From NCBI GenBank assembly GCA_021654635.1, contig AP025179.1, positions 4,774,001-4,838,000 of the forward strand: a stretch of 64,000 bases of DNA. The letters are read 5' to 3'. Every line of letters starts with the position of its first letter. Positions within the stretch are counted from its first letter, which is position 1. Source of the DNA: Mycobacterium kiyosense. Its GTDB lineage: Bacteria; Actinomycetota; Actinomycetes; Mycobacteriales; Mycobacteriaceae. Positions 37,429-46,810 of this stretch are shown one piece after another. The translations under genes and the position numbers were made by a program. The notes beneath the pieces were generated by a model. That model ran no database searches, was not told where the DNA came from, and saw nothing but the letters and a program-made list of their open reading frames with translations.

Positions 37429-38589
37429 CTAATTCGGCGCAAGTTCCGGAAATTCGGCGAGATACGCCGTGAAACACTCCCGCACCAGGTCAGGAGTCAC
37501 GCCCCAGCGCGTCGGTTTGTACTCGTGTGCACCGAAATGCCCTTCTGGCCGGCGCGCGTTGTAGGCGTCGAACGCGGCCTGCGCTTCGTCGGTGATGGGC
37601 CGGCCCGCCCGCCGATAGATTTCGGTGACCACACCGTTGATGTCGTCGCGGATCTGCGTGTAGTCGACGTCGAAGATATCCAGATCCGGTATCGATTTCC
37701 GGGCCTCGAGGTTCCGCGCGGTGTAGCCGCCCCAGAATTGTGCGAAGTCCGGGCCCAGCGCCGGCAGATCCACGACGTCGCTGTTCATCCCCCGCGCCAC
37801 CTCGATCAGCGAACAATAAGATCCGAGCACCGTGTAGACGTCCCGGTGACACTGCACGAACGTGGCATCCGGGAAAAGGCCGTGCAGCACCGCTACCTGG
37901 CCAATGTGCATGGGCGACTTGAGAACCCATGGTCGGCCACGGGCGCCGCCGTCCTGCCATTGCAGATACTGCAGCACCGTGCGCAGGTAGGCGTAGGCCG
38001 ACTCCTGGCGGTCGGCGATCCACTTGCGATGGTTGGGTAGGTGCAGGCGGTGCGAGGCCACCGGGGCGTCAAAGGTGAGCTCCATCAGCCATAGATCCTC
38101 GTCGGGCTCGCGCGCTTCCATCGGATGGCGGGCCATGAATTCCGGGGCCTGACGCAGCATCGCCTCGAACTGCTCACCGATCGCGATACGGGTCTGCGGA
38201 TCGCCGGGCATCGGAGCCGGATTCAGCAGCCGCCATACCTCGAGTCGCTGCATCCCCGGATCCGACGCGATAGTGCGCTGCAGCTTGGAGGTACCGGTGC
38301 GTGGCAATCCCAGGATCACGATCGGCGGCACCAGCTCCTCGTCCAGAATCTCCGGATGCTCACGCAGGTCCCGGGTGAATCCGAGCCGGTTGATCAACAG
38401 CCGCAGAATGTCTTGGACCTGGGTTGCTACCCCAATCTCGTTGAGATCGGCGGTAGTTCGCATATCGGCGAGCAAGATGTCCAAGCTGTCGAGAAAGCCT
38501 GTGTCACTTCCCCAATCGTCGAGACCGCTTGCCGCCGAGGCCGCCGCCAGCAACGGTTCGCGCTCAAGCGGTGGTAGCGCGACGGTCAC
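37429..38589 (-). CDS. Sulfotransferase-family protein
   Basis: A 386-residue PAPS-type sulfotransferase fold. The 5'-phosphosulfate loop is ILGLPRTGTSKLQRTIASD, the 3'-phosphate motif is in VQCHRDVYTVLGSYCSL, and KSPMHIGQVAVLHGLFPDA lies between, as in the Sulfotransfer_3 type common in actinobacteria. The start is GTG 38589, which overlaps the stop of the preceding gene (GTGA); the frame is open 19 codons further but that part overlaps the other gene. Would transfer sulfate to a hydroxyl of a lipid-like acceptor. Confidence 0.85.
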   Translation of the reverse strand: MTVALPPLEREPLLAAASAASGLDDWGSDTGFLDSLDILLADMRTTADLNEIGVATQVQDILRLLINRLGFTRDLREHPEILDEELVPPIVILGLPRTGTSKLQRTIASDPGMQRLEVWRLLNPAPMPGDPQTRIAIGEQFEAMLRQAPEFMARHPMEAREPDEDLWLMELTFDAPVASHRLHLPNHRKWIADRQESAYAYLRTVLQYLQWQDGGARGRPWVLKSPMHIGQVAVLHGLFPDATFVQCHRDVYTVLGSYCSLIEVARGMNSDVVDLPALGPDFAQFWGGYTARNLEARKSIPDLDIFDVDYTQIRDDINGVVTEIYRRAGRPITDEAQAAFDAYNARRPEGHFGAHEYKPTRWGVTPDLVRECFTAYLAEFPELAPN

Positions 38590-38972
38590 GATGCATCGGC
38601 ACCCGAGACGCTGACCCGTTCCAGTCGCTCGGTCAACGGCAGACACAGCGACGCGCCGAGCTTGCTCATGTCCAGGTTCGGTGAGATGTCGGCGGTGCCG
38701 TTGGCGAGCGATTCGCGCAGCACAGCGGCGAACTTCTCCAGATCCGCCTCGGTCTCGCCCTCGATCTCATAGATCGCCAGATAGGCCTGCTCAGGACCGA
38801 CAACGCCGGGCAGCGTCTCGACCTCCTGGGCGATCTTGTATCGGGTGGCCGCGATGACACCCGGAATCGTCACCAGATCATGGATGTGTTTGTTGGAATA
38901 CCAGTCGTTGTAGGCGTCTTCGGTCTCCGCCGACGTGGGCTGGGTGAAGGCGAGCATGATGGCATGCGGCAC
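38586..38972 (-). CDS. EthD/DUF4286-like dimeric alpha-beta barrel protein
   Basis: A 128-residue protein: AIMLAFTQPTSAETEDAYND, then WYSNKHIHDLVTIPGVIAAT and a second strand set YLAIYEIEGETEADLEKF. W-Y-x-x-x-H-I-x-D-L-x-x-x-P-G-V is typical of EthD-like ferredoxin-fold dimers, which act as small accessory or ring-modifying proteins in catabolic operons. It lies 15 bases after the LLM gene and overlaps the sulfotransferase start. Confidence 0.78.
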   Translation of the reverse strand: MPHAIMLAFTQPTSAETEDAYNDWYSNKHIHDLVTIPGVIAATRYKIAQEVETLPGVVGPEQAYLAIYEIEGETEADLEKFAAVLRESLANGTADISPNLDMSKLGASLCLPLTERLERVSVSGADAS

Positions 38973-38987
38973 TTGAGTTCTCCTCCG

Positions 38988-40142
38988 CTAGTGGTTTGTG
39001 GTCTGGGCCTTCAGGCCGGCCGCAACCTGCAGCAGCCGGACGATCGAGGAGGGAAATCCATCCGCTCCGGTATGCAGCGGCATGACGTCGAGCAGTCCGA
39101 CGAATGTCGCGCCGGCCTCGATCCATTCACGGCCGATCTTGACGGCTTCTTCCGGTGTGCCCCACGTCGCCGACTTCGCGCACATCTCGCGAGGCACCTG
39201 TGCAACGACGGCTTCCGCGTCGGCGGCCGTCATCGTGAACGGCAGGTAGTCATTGGAGTAGTGCCAGCCGCGTGGAAAAACGCTCTGCAGACCCTCATTC
39301 CGCCACTCGTCCTGGTTCATGCGTCCGTAGCTGGCCGAGTACCACTTGATCTGCGGGCTCTGCTGTGCTGCCGCAATCACATCCGGATCCTCGTGCAGAC
39401 CGCACGGCAGCCATACCCCGAACCCGAATTCGTCGGGGTCGCGACCGGCAGCTTCCACCCGGTCGCGAATGGCGGACACTCTTGAAGCGAACACATCCAG
39501 GTTCGGCACCGCGTTCGGAAAGGACGATTCGATGCCGTCGGCGTATTGGGCGCACAATTCGGTGAACTTCGGTCCGCCTCCCAGCCCCCAGATTTCCGGC
39601 CGGGCCGGCCGGTACGTGCCCAGGTATCCGTGGTCGAAGCTCCACCGTTTTCCGGTGTAGGAGAACGGTTCGTCGGTGTCGAGCAGCTTGCGGATCAGGA
39701 TCAGGACATCCTTCAGGCGCGATAGCGCCTGGCCGGTGGGGTGCCCGAACGGCGTCATGTGCCGGGCCTCCCCCAGACCGATGGCGCAGGTGACGGTGCC
39801 CTGCGTCGCCGATGCGAGCGACAGTAATGTCCGAGTCAACTCGGCGGGTCGCGATCGGACCGCGTCGGTAGTCATCCGTACGCCGATGCGCGGGCTGGCG
39901 GCGAGCGCGAATGCGCACTCGATGAAGGGGTCGTGTGTGGAGTGCGCGTCCGGGGCTTCCATACCCGCCGGGACACCGAAACCCTGTGGCGCCCAACCTG
40001 TCAACTCGTCCCACACCCAGAACTGGTCCACCACCCCGGATTGTTCGAGGGCACCGACGAAGTCCTGGATTCCGGCCAACGGAGTGGAGCGGTGGTTGGG
40101 GTACGCGACGGCGATGCGTGGGGAGCGCATAACGCTCGACAT
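38988..40142 (-). CDS. LLM-class (F420-type) oxidoreductase
   Basis: A 384-residue luciferase-like oxidoreductase. Signatures: IAVAYPNHRSTPLAGIQDFV, FALAASPRIGVRMTTDAVRS, GLGEARHMTPFGHPTGQAL and WGLGGGPKFTELCAQYADG. Probably binds F420. ATG 40142 begins two bases after one of two operator-like palindromes; ATG 40130 (MRSPRIAVAYP) is a possible start with a weak ribosome site. First gene of the operon LLM, EthD-like, sulfotransferase, DUF1214, downstream of a TetR gene. Confidence 0.86.
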   Translation of the reverse strand: MSSVMRSPRIAVAYPNHRSTPLAGIQDFVGALEQSGVVDQFWVWDELTGWAPQGFGVPAGMEAPDAHSTHDPFIECAFALAASPRIGVRMTTDAVRSRPAELTRTLLSLASATQGTVTCAIGLGEARHMTPFGHPTGQALSRLKDVLILIRKLLDTDEPFSYTGKRWSFDHGYLGTYRPARPEIWGLGGGPKFTELCAQYADGIESSFPNAVPNLDVFASRVSAIRDRVEAAGRDPDEFGFGVWLPCGLHEDPDVIAAAQQSPQIKWYSASYGRMNQDEWRNEGLQSVFPRGWHYSNDYLPFTMTAADAEAVVAQVPREMCAKSATWGTPEEAVKIGREWIEAGATFVGLLDVMPLHTGADGFPSSIVRLLQVAAGLKAQTTNH

Positions 40143-40143
40143 T

Positions 40144-40186
40144 AAGGGACTGACAGTCCTCTAGTCAAGGGACTCTCAGTCCTTTG
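40144..40186. promoter_or_regulatory. Two tandem operator palindromes
   Basis: AAGGGACT-GAC-AGTCCTCT (40145-40162) and GTCAAGGGACT-CTC-AGTCCTTTG (40164-40186), centres 23 bases apart. They lie directly upstream of the LLM start and overlap the stop codon of the TetR gene. The same motif makes the perfect palindrome at 34983-35009. The TetR protein encoded at 40176 is the obvious candidate binder. Confidence 0.65.
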
Positions 40187-40802
40187 CCAACCGGGCTCCG
40201 TACAAGAACACCCGAGTCACGTGGTCGATAACCTCGTCGCGCGAGGGTTTATCGCCACCGCTGGGGACCAACGGGTGATCGAAGACCACGATCGATGCGA
40301 TCGTGCCGAAAAGCAGCCGCATGGTCAGGTCAAGACCCGTCTGCGGGACCCAGCCGCGCCGATGCGCTTCGATGCTGGTCGTCCGCATTATCTCGGCGAA
40401 GAATCGGTCGAATTGCTCGTCCAGGCCCGCCAGCGTGGCCGAGTCGAGTTCATGACCGACGACGGCGACGCCGACGAGCGCCTCTCGGTGCGCCGTGCAG
40501 CTGTCGTAGAACATCTCGACGATCGTCCGGGTGATCTCGAAGTCTCCCCATTTCGGGTTCCCGATGTCGTAGGCGACCGTGTAATTTTCCAGGAATTCTA
40601 TGAACGGTTGCAATACCGCGGCCCCGAAAAGGTCTGCCTTGTCGGTGAAATGGCGCCAGATCGCCGAGCGAGCGACGCCGGCTTCGGCCGCAATATCGTC
40701 GGCCGTCGTCGCGGCATAGCCCTTGGCGGTGAATACCCGGGCCGCGGCGTCTATCAGCAAATGGCGGACTTCCGCGGTCGATCGCCGTGTTCGAGCGGGC
40801 AT
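40176..40802 (-). CDS. TetR-family regulator
   Basis: A 208-residue TetR repressor starting MPARTRRSTAEVRHLLIDAA; the HTH continues FTAKGYAATTADDIAAEAGV, then ARSAIWRHFTDKADLFGAAV. The frame is open for 100 codons upstream but overlaps the acyl-CoA synthetase C-terminus, so the start ATG 40802 is chosen by similarity. The end overlaps the second of two palindromes that precede the LLM operon, so it probably regulates that operon. Confidence 0.86.
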   Translation of the reverse strand: MPARTRRSTAEVRHLLIDAAARVFTAKGYAATTADDIAAEAGVARSAIWRHFTDKADLFGAAVLQPFIEFLENYTVAYDIGNPKWGDFEITRTIVEMFYDSCTAHREALVGVAVVGHELDSATLAGLDEQFDRFFAEIMRTTSIEAHRRGWVPQTGLDLTMRLLFGTIASIVVFDHPLVPSGGDKPSRDEVIDHVTRVFLYGARLAKD

Positions 40803-40866
40803 CCTGAAATGGTAGCCAGGTCCGTCAACTCGCCGCTGCGCACGTTCGCGCAGCAACGTCGCCTGG

Positions 40867-42562
40867 TCAACGACCCGTCGAGGTGAGCTGTTCGACGAGC
40901 TTGTACTTCTGCACCTTGCCGGTGGGGGTCTTGGGTAGATCCTCCGCGCGGTAGAACACCACCCGCTTGGGCACCTTGAAGCGGGCCAGCTTCGCCCGGC
41001 AGAGATCGAGCACATCGTCTTCGGTGAGGGTCGATCCCGGCACCGGAACCACCACGACACAACCGATCTCACCCCAGCGCTCATCGACCAGCCCGACGGC
41101 AAAGACCTGGCTGATGTCGTCGTGCGCCGCGAGCAGATCCTCGATCTCCTTGGGCATCACCAGTTCTCCGCCGCTCTTGTACAGATCCTTGTGACGGCCG
41201 GTCACCTCGAGGTAACCATCGGCGCGCACCCGGCCAAGGTCCCCCGAGAAAACCCAGCCGTCTCGCAGGGTCGCCTCGGTCTCCTGCGGACGGTTCCAAT
41301 ATCCGAGCATCGACGTCGGTCCCGCGGAAATCAACTCGCCCTCTACTCCGACCGCCAGGTCCTCCCCCCGTCTCGGGATCCACTGCCTTATAGACCACAA
41401 GTGCATCGGTTCCCGGAATCGATGCCACGCCAGCCATTTTCGGCTTGCCGACGGTTTCGGAGGTCAGGTGCAGCGGATCCTCGGGCCGCGTCAGGGTCAT
41501 CGCGCCACCGCATTCGGTCATCCCGTAACCGGTGACGATCTCGTGGACATCGAAATCTTCGGAAATCCTGCGCCAGAGCCAGATCGGCGCCGGGGCTGAT
41601 CCGCACAAGATCGCGTTTATCGAGCCGAGATCGTACTGCCGGCGGGTGGGATTCTCCAGCATCGCGACCGCCATGGTGGGGACGCACAGGATGTCGTTGG
41701 CTCGGTGGCGTTCGATGCCGGCGAAATAGCCCTCGGCGCTGAACACCGTCTGCGGGATGATGGCGCCGCCCACGAACATGACGGACAGCAACCCCTCGAT
41801 GTAGCCGAACATGTGGTAGCAGGGCAGCGAGAAGAGGATTCGCCGGCCGTCCTCATAGGCTCGCGTCAGCGCGGATGCGTACGCCGTGCGCAACACCGCG
41901 TCGTGGGTAACCAGCACACCCTTGGGCGAGCCGGTGGTGCCCGAGGTGTACAGCATGTCGCTGACGTCGCGCGGATGCATATTCAAAGCGCTTCGGGTGC
42001 CAGGGTTTTCGTCGCCGAGGGCGCCGAGGCCGGCCACCGTCAAGCAGCCGGGCCGTGCCCGGCCATCGGTATCGAGCAACACCACCACGAAGGGTGCCCG
42101 GGATGCCGGTGCATCCCAGCCCGGGGCGATGGCATCGAATATCGCCTGGTAGTCCAGGTCGCGGAAGCCCGTCATGGTGACCACGACGCGGCACCCGGAA
42201 TCAGCCAGGACGTACCGCAATTCATCCTGCCGGTACAGGAAGTTGAGCGGGACCGCGATCGCCCCGAGACGGGCAATCGCGAACTTGACGGTGACGAACT
42301 GCGGATAGTTCGCCATGATCATGGCTACCCGGTCGCCGGGGCAAACACCCAGTGCGGCAAGGCCATCGGCCAGTCGGCGCGATTCGGCCGTCACGTCAGC
42401 GTAGCTGAGTTCGACCTCGTCGGTCAGCACAAAGGGGCGCCCACCGAAGCGGTCGGCGCAGTGGTCAAGCCAGTCGGCCAGTGTGCGCTCGCGCCATATC
42501 GGGAAGCGCTCGCGAAGCGTTTCTCGTCGCGCTCCGATATCGATGGTCAACGGTTCGACCAT
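40867..42562 (-). CDS. Acyl-CoA synthetase (FadD-type, frameshifted)
   Basis: About 564 residues after repair; ATP-dependent CoA ligase. LYTSGTTGSPKGVLVTHDAV, GYGMTECGGAM, the hinge SGDLGRVRADGYLEVTGRHK and the late Lys motif LPKTPTGKVQKYKLVEQL are visible. One extra base in the run 41364-41369 splits it after VYKAVDPETG; repaired, it continues EDLAVGVEGELISAGP. It starts 9 bases after the SDR gene at 42572, with which it forms an operon. Confidence 0.88.
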
Positions 42563-42571
42563 ATGGCGTTG

Positions 42572-43435
42572 CTATCCCACCGGATTGCTGCCGAGCTTCG
42601 CGTCGGACATGTCGCTGATCTCCGGCCAGCGCTTGGCGATCTCCTCGAGGCTCGGCGGTTTGCCGAATGTGACGCCGGCGTTCTGGAACTGCGCCACCCG
42701 TTGGACCAGGCCGCCGCCGACGACGAACACCGAGCCGGACTCCTGGTTTTCCTCGGACAGCAGGTAGCCGACGGGCGGCGCGACGTGGTCGGGGTCCAGC
42801 TTGTCCAGGACCTCCTGGGGAGCGATGTCGGCGGTCATGCGAGTGGCCGCCATCGGCGCTATCGCGTTCGCGGTGATCCCGTACTTGGCGCCCTCGATCG
42901 CCAGGGTGTTGAGCAGGCCGACCAATCCCAGCTTGGCCGCCCCGTAGTTGGCCTGGCCGAAATTGCCGTAGATTCCGCTGGTCGAGGTTGCCATCACCAC
43001 CCGTCCGAAACTCTGCTCACGAAAGTGCGGCCATGCGGCGCGGGTGACGTGGTAGCCGCCGTACAGGTGGACCTTGATGACAGCATCCCAGTTCTCGTCG
43101 CTCATCTTGTGAAAGGCCCCGTCACGCAGAATGCCGGCGTTGTTGACCACTCCGTGCACGGCGCCGAAGTGCTCGATCGCGGTGGCCACGATCGCTTCCG
43201 CCCCCTCCCGGGTGGCCACGGTGGAATAGTTCGCGACCGCCCGGCCGCCGCTGCTACGGATCTCTTCGACGACAGCGTCGGCCATGCTGGTGCCCGACCC
43301 GGAGCCGTCGCGCGACCCGCCGAGGTCGTTGACCACGACCAGGGCGCCGTTGTCGGCGAGGAACCGGGCATAGGACCGCCCCAATCCGCCGCCGGCTCCG
43401 GTCACGATCACGACTTTGTCCTGCACTCCGGGCAC
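42572..43435 (-). CDS. SDR, (3R)-hydroxyacyl-CoA dehydrogenase-like
   Basis: A 287-residue SDR with TGAGGGLG at 12-19, NNAG at 98-101, Tyr164/Lys168 (NYGAAKLGLVGL) and the long loop NDLGGSRDGSGSGTSMADAV typical of the dehydrogenase part of peroxisomal multifunctional enzyme type 2 and its mycobacterial single-domain relatives in sterol and fatty-acid breakdown. GTG 43435 has GGAGG seven bases upstream. First gene of the pair with the FadD at 40867. Confidence 0.87.
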   Translation of the reverse strand: MPGVQDKVVIVTGAGGGLGRSYARFLADNGALVVVNDLGGSRDGSGSGTSMADAVVEEIRSSGGRAVANYSTVATREGAEAIVATAIEHFGAVHGVVNNAGILRDGAFHKMSDENWDAVIKVHLYGGYHVTRAAWPHFREQSFGRVVMATSTSGIYGNFGQANYGAAKLGLVGLLNTLAIEGAKYGITANAIAPMAATRMTADIAPQEVLDKLDPDHVAPPVGYLLSEENQESGSVFVVGGGLVQRVAQFQNAGVTFGKPPSLEEIAKRWPEISDMSDAKLGSNPVG

Positions 43436-43479
43436 TTTCGATCCTCCACTGATTTCATGTCCACTACTGGCGGGCCGAG

Positions 43480-43496
43480 TTTAATTTAGTTTCAAA
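43480..43496. promoter_or_regulatory. AT-rich promoter/operator motif
   Basis: TTTAATTTAGTTTCAAA, 45 bases upstream of the SDR start, an imperfect T/A-armed palindrome like others in this window. Could hold the -10 region of the SDR-FadD transcript. Confidence 0.35.
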
Positions 43497-43590
43497 TTTT
43501 TGTTCGCGTCAAGGTGATGGCCACCTGAGCGCTGCGGTCCAGCGATGCGGTTCAGCCGCTCGGCCTGTTGTCTCCCGGGCACCCGGTATA

Positions 43591-44420
43591 TCACCCATTG
43601 ACGGTGTCACTGCGTTCCCGTGCGGTGACCGTTGAGATCGTGCACAGCGTGTCGTCGGCGGACCGTCCGAGGACTTCGACGACAGCGAACGACGATCCCA
43701 CGTGACGTGCACTTGCGCTGACGGTGACGGGCCCGTCCCCGCGTGCGGCGCGGACGAAGGCGACGTGCAGTCGCGCGGTGCCGAGCCTTGGATTGCGCTC
43801 GCTGAGCAGTCGCGCCGCCGCAATCTCGGACAGGCAAGCCCAGACCCCGCCGTGCAGTAGTCCGAAGACATTGGTCCACGAATCCGAAGCCCCCCAAGGT
43901 GAGCAGGATCGAATCAGGTTGGCTCGCAAGGCGCTCGAATCGTAGATGGTCCTCGAGGGGAGGCCGCGGCCGTTATCGGCTGGCATGGTGGCCGCACCAC
44001 GCGCCGCAAAGGGTTGCCCCGGGACGGCAGGTGGTGCGCCCACGTCGAACCCGCGGCCACGACAGTCCCGTGCTCATCGATGATCCGGCCTTGGGCATAG
44101 CCGCCGCGGTATTCGACCTGAATCGGATCGGCGGTGGCCCGTAACCGACTCGGCCGATCAAACGGGGCGAGGAAATCTATGGCGAGTTCCGACGTCGTCG
44201 TCCACCAGCCCTCCGGGCGGTGAACAGCCAGGGATTCACCCAGTACATGGTCGAGCGCAGTGGCAAGCGCACCGGGCCGCGGTGTGCCGTCGCGGTCCAG
44301 CGACCATGCGCCGACGACAACGTCACAGCGCCGGCCACCCTCGTGTGCCGCGCATCGCGAAAGCCCGAACCGAGCTTCGACCGACGTGCGATCATCGACC
44401 TCACATGTAGACGCAAGCAT
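43591..44420 (-). CDS. Two-hotdog-domain thioesterase (frameshifted)
   Basis: Two reading frames together make one protein of about 275 residues. The first carries a hotdog fold (RPGALATALDHVLGESLAVH, SELAIDFLAPFDRPSRLRA, VVAAGSTWAHH), the second a PaaI-like one (FGLLHGGVWACLSEIAAARL, RLHVAFVRAARGDG, SASARHVGSSFAVVEVLG). They are out of phase by two bases near the runs at 44017-44023; losing one C and one G there joins them. Acyl-CoA thioesterase activity is the family role. They might instead be two adjacent genes, but the first frame would then end in about 35 unnatural residues. Confidence 0.65.
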
Positions 44421-44456
44421 TGTCGCACAAGTCCTTTCGCGCGAAGCCTGTGTTGC

Positions 44457-45101
44457 TCACGGAGCGCGCTCGTCAATCCGACTGGCGGCGAGCAGCCGGC
44501 GCAACACCACCGTGGTCGCTACCAAGTCGTCTGGATCCTGCAGTGTCGCGCCCAGGCTGCCCAGGCCCTCCAGGATGCCGACGATCGTCAACGCAACCCC
44601 GCGGACGCCGACACTCTCTGTCAGGGCCGCCGGCGCCGTCCGCGCGATATCGGTGACAAACGCCGAGAATGACGCGAACGTAGCGCTCATCGCCGCACGG
44701 ATCTGTTCGCTGCGCGCCACCTCGAGTTGGACGGTAACGGTCATCGGCGCCAGAGTCGGATCCGACCGGTGCAGCTCGCCGGAGGCCCTCATCAGCGCAT
44801 CCAGCCGGTCGTCGAACGACTCCGCCGAGGCGACCGCGGCGCGCAGGTGGCCGATGAAGACGTCATAAACCTCGGCGCCGACCGCGACGAACAATCCCAG
44901 TTTGTTGCCGAAGTGGTGGTAGAGCGCCGTCGGCGCCACCCCGGCTGCCGCCACGATGTCCTGAGTTCCGGCGCCAGCGAAGCCCTCTTCGGCAAAGATT
45001 CGCCGACCGCTGTCCAACAGGCGACGCCGCGTCGCGTCGCCGGCCGGGCGTCGCGGTCGCCCGGCGACGCGCAACACCGACGCAGGATCATGCTGCGGCA
45101 T
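44457..45101 (-). CDS. TetR-family regulator
   Basis: A 214-residue repressor: RRRLLDSGRRIFAEEGFAGA, then GTQDIVAAAGVAPTALYHHFGNK shortened here to its helix end L-Y-H-H-F. The start is ATG 45101 (MPQHDPASVL); it overlaps the membrane protein gene by 14 bases and is translated after it. Likely regulator of the 45810-44457 pair or of the palindrome at 45855. Confidence 0.85.
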   Translation of the reverse strand: MPQHDPASVLRVAGRPRRPAGDATRRRLLDSGRRIFAEEGFAGAGTQDIVAAAGVAPTALYHHFGNKLGLFVAVGAEVYDVFIGHLRAAVASAESFDDRLDALMRASGELHRSDPTLAPMTVTVQLEVARSEQIRAAMSATFASFSAFVTDIARTAPAALTESVGVRGVALTIVGILEGLGSLGATLQDPDDLVATTVVLRRLLAASRIDERAP

Positions 45102-45810
45102 CGGCACGCGCTTCCGAACTGCGCGGGCCGCGCGCAATCGCCGCCCTCATCGCCCAGAACATCACCGCGAACCACGCCACGAACACCACCACCGGAATCC
45201 AGAAACTCAGAATGCCGTTCCATGCCAACGGTCCGTCCTTGAAGAACGGGATGAGGCAGGCCGGCACCAACAACAGCCCGATCCATAAGTTCGCGTAGGC
45301 GACCCACCGCGGGAAGATCGGCGCGGCCGATCGATCGAGCAGGATCGCCGTACCGATAGCGATGTACTGCAGGGTGAACGGCGCGACGGGTGAGAACGTC
45401 ATGATGAAGCCGAGATCGTGCAGTTGCTGGGTGATCTCCGAAGGCCGAGCCGGGCGGAACGCGACGACGGCGAGGATAAGGAAATTCAGCGTGAAGAACA
45501 CTGTCCCAAAGGTCCCCAGCGCCGTCTGGGTCGTCGACAAGACGCGCTCACCCACTTCGGTTCGACGCAGCAGCAACCCCACCGCCAAGGTAAATGGCAC
45601 GTAGAGGGTTCCGCCCCAGACACACATGACCATGCCGAGCCGCTTGGCATTGGTGTGGTGAGACCACAGGTCGGCCACCTGCTCCGGCGAGAGATCCGGC
45701 GAGGGCGGCGGTAGGAAACCGGCCAAGACCATCCAGCCCAGCAGCACCAGTGCGATGCCCACCGGCCCACTCCAGACGACAACCATCAATCTGCGATCGG
45801 GTGCTGACAC
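45088..45810 (-). CDS. Integral membrane protein, unknown function
   Basis: A 240-residue protein with about six membrane helices (PVGIALVLLGWMVLAGFLPP, FGTVFFTLNFLILAVVAF, PFTLQYIAIGTAILL, ANLWIGLLLVPACLIPFF, WIPVVVFVAWFAVMFWA). No motif I recognise. GTG 45810 has GGAAGG nine bases upstream. Its TetR partner overlaps its end, and a strong palindrome lies 45 bases upstream. Confidence 0.75.
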   Translation of the reverse strand: MSAPDRRLMVVVWSGPVGIALVLLGWMVLAGFLPPPSPDLSPEQVADLWSHHTNAKRLGMVMCVWGGTLYVPFTLAVGLLLRRTEVGERVLSTTQTALGTFGTVFFTLNFLILAVVAFRPARPSEITQQLHDLGFIMTFSPVAPFTLQYIAIGTAILLDRSAAPIFPRWVAYANLWIGLLLVPACLIPFFKDGPLAWNGILSFWIPVVVFVAWFAVMFWAMRAAIARGPRSSEARADAAA

Positions 45811-45854
45811 CGTGCGACCCTTCCAAACTTCCGTCTAGCTAATGTAGTGGCTAA

Positions 45855-45876
45855 TACTGTAGAAATTACTACAGTA
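45855..45876. promoter_or_regulatory. Strong inverted repeat in divergent promoter
   Basis: TACTGTAG-N6-CTACAGTA, perfect 8-base arms, between the minus-strand membrane protein gene (45810) and the P450 remnant (45924). Adjacent sequence repeats GCTAAT twice at 45839-45854. Probable site for the TetR encoded at 44457. Confidence 0.6.
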
Positions 45877-45923
45877 GGGTCCAGTCAATCGCAAGTTTCG
45901 CGCGCCCGCCAGCAGGAGACCCA

Positions 45924-46747
45924 ATGAACGGCACCTTCGTTAGTCGCGAACACGACACCATCGACTTGTCCGCCGACGGCCTGTGGCACGGCCCCTGCGA
46001 TGAGCGCGATGCACTATTAGCCCAGCTCCGCCTGGAACGGCCGGTGAGTTGGCAACGGCCCGTCCGCAGCCCGCTGATGAACCTGCTCGGCCAGGAGGAT
46101 CCGCCCGGTTACTGGGCGGTGGTCCGACACGAGGACATCGTCACAGTGAGTCGGCACGCGGACGCGTTCTCCTCAGCAGCCGGCGGGGTGACATTCGAGG
46201 AGCTGCCGCCCGAGGTGCTAGAGGCGTCATCCTCGATCCTCAAATCCCGATCAACGCGCATGCCTGCTGGCGGATTTCGCCTCCCACATCGACACCGCGA
46301 TCGAGGAGTTCCTGCGATGGGCGTCGCCGGTGATGACATTTCGCCGCACCGCGTTGCGGCGGTTCGAACTTTCCGGCGTCACGATCGAGCCCGGCGACAA
46401 AGTGGTCATGTTCTACAACTCCGCGAACCGCGACCCTTCGGTATTCGCCGAACCCCGGCGATTCGATGCGACCCGCAAGCCCAATCCGCACCTGGCGTTC
46501 GGGGGCGGCGGGAACAGATTCAGACCCGCTCAAAGCTGCGCGACATCCGCACCTGGCGTTCGGGGGCGGCGGACCGCAATTCTGTCTCGGCAGTCACGTG
46601 GCGAAGCTGCAGCTGAAAGCCATTGTGGGCGAACTGTATCGTCGTCTGCCCGACATCGAGACCGTCGGTGCGCCTGAATATCTCACCAGCACGTTTATCA
46701 ACGGCATCAAGCGACAGTACGTTCGCTTCACCCCGGAGTCGGGGTGA
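45924..46747 (+). pseudogene. Cytochrome P450 remnant (internal deletion plus duplication)
   Basis: N-terminal P450 sequence (SWQRPVRSPLMNLLGQEDPP, YWAVVRHEDIVTVSRHADAF, GGVTFEELPPEVLEASSSIL) jumps, out of frame, to the K-helix region (LADFASHIDTAIEEFLRWAS, PVMTFRRTALRRFELSGVTI). By comparison with 30895 about 180 codons, including the I-helix, are missing. Past NPHLAFGGGG a 61-base duplication shifts the frame again, after which the haem loop GGGPQFCLGSHVAKLQLKAI and the C-terminus to PESG follow. Two lesions of different kind make this a true pseudogene. It has kept a promoter region with a palindrome. Confidence 0.88.
46484..46572 (+). repeat. 28-base direct repeat, 61-base period
   Basis: The 28 bases 46484-46511 encoding the PHLAFGGGG haem-loop lead recur at 46545-46572 with 33 unrelated bases between. 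The 61-base period shifts the P450 frame by one. It looks like a slippage duplication or a footprint of a rearrangement. Confidence 0.85.
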
Positions 46748-46810
46748 CTCTGGGTCCTGAGTCATCCACCTGAAATCGCGGGCGGCCGATCACGAACTAA
46801 AGTCCCACCC

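Noticed and set aside
43591..44420. Two separate thioesterase genes
   Set aside because: Kept as the less likely alternative: the upstream frame would end in about 35 residues of unnatural composition, whereas a two-base correction joins both hotdog domains into one protein of common size.
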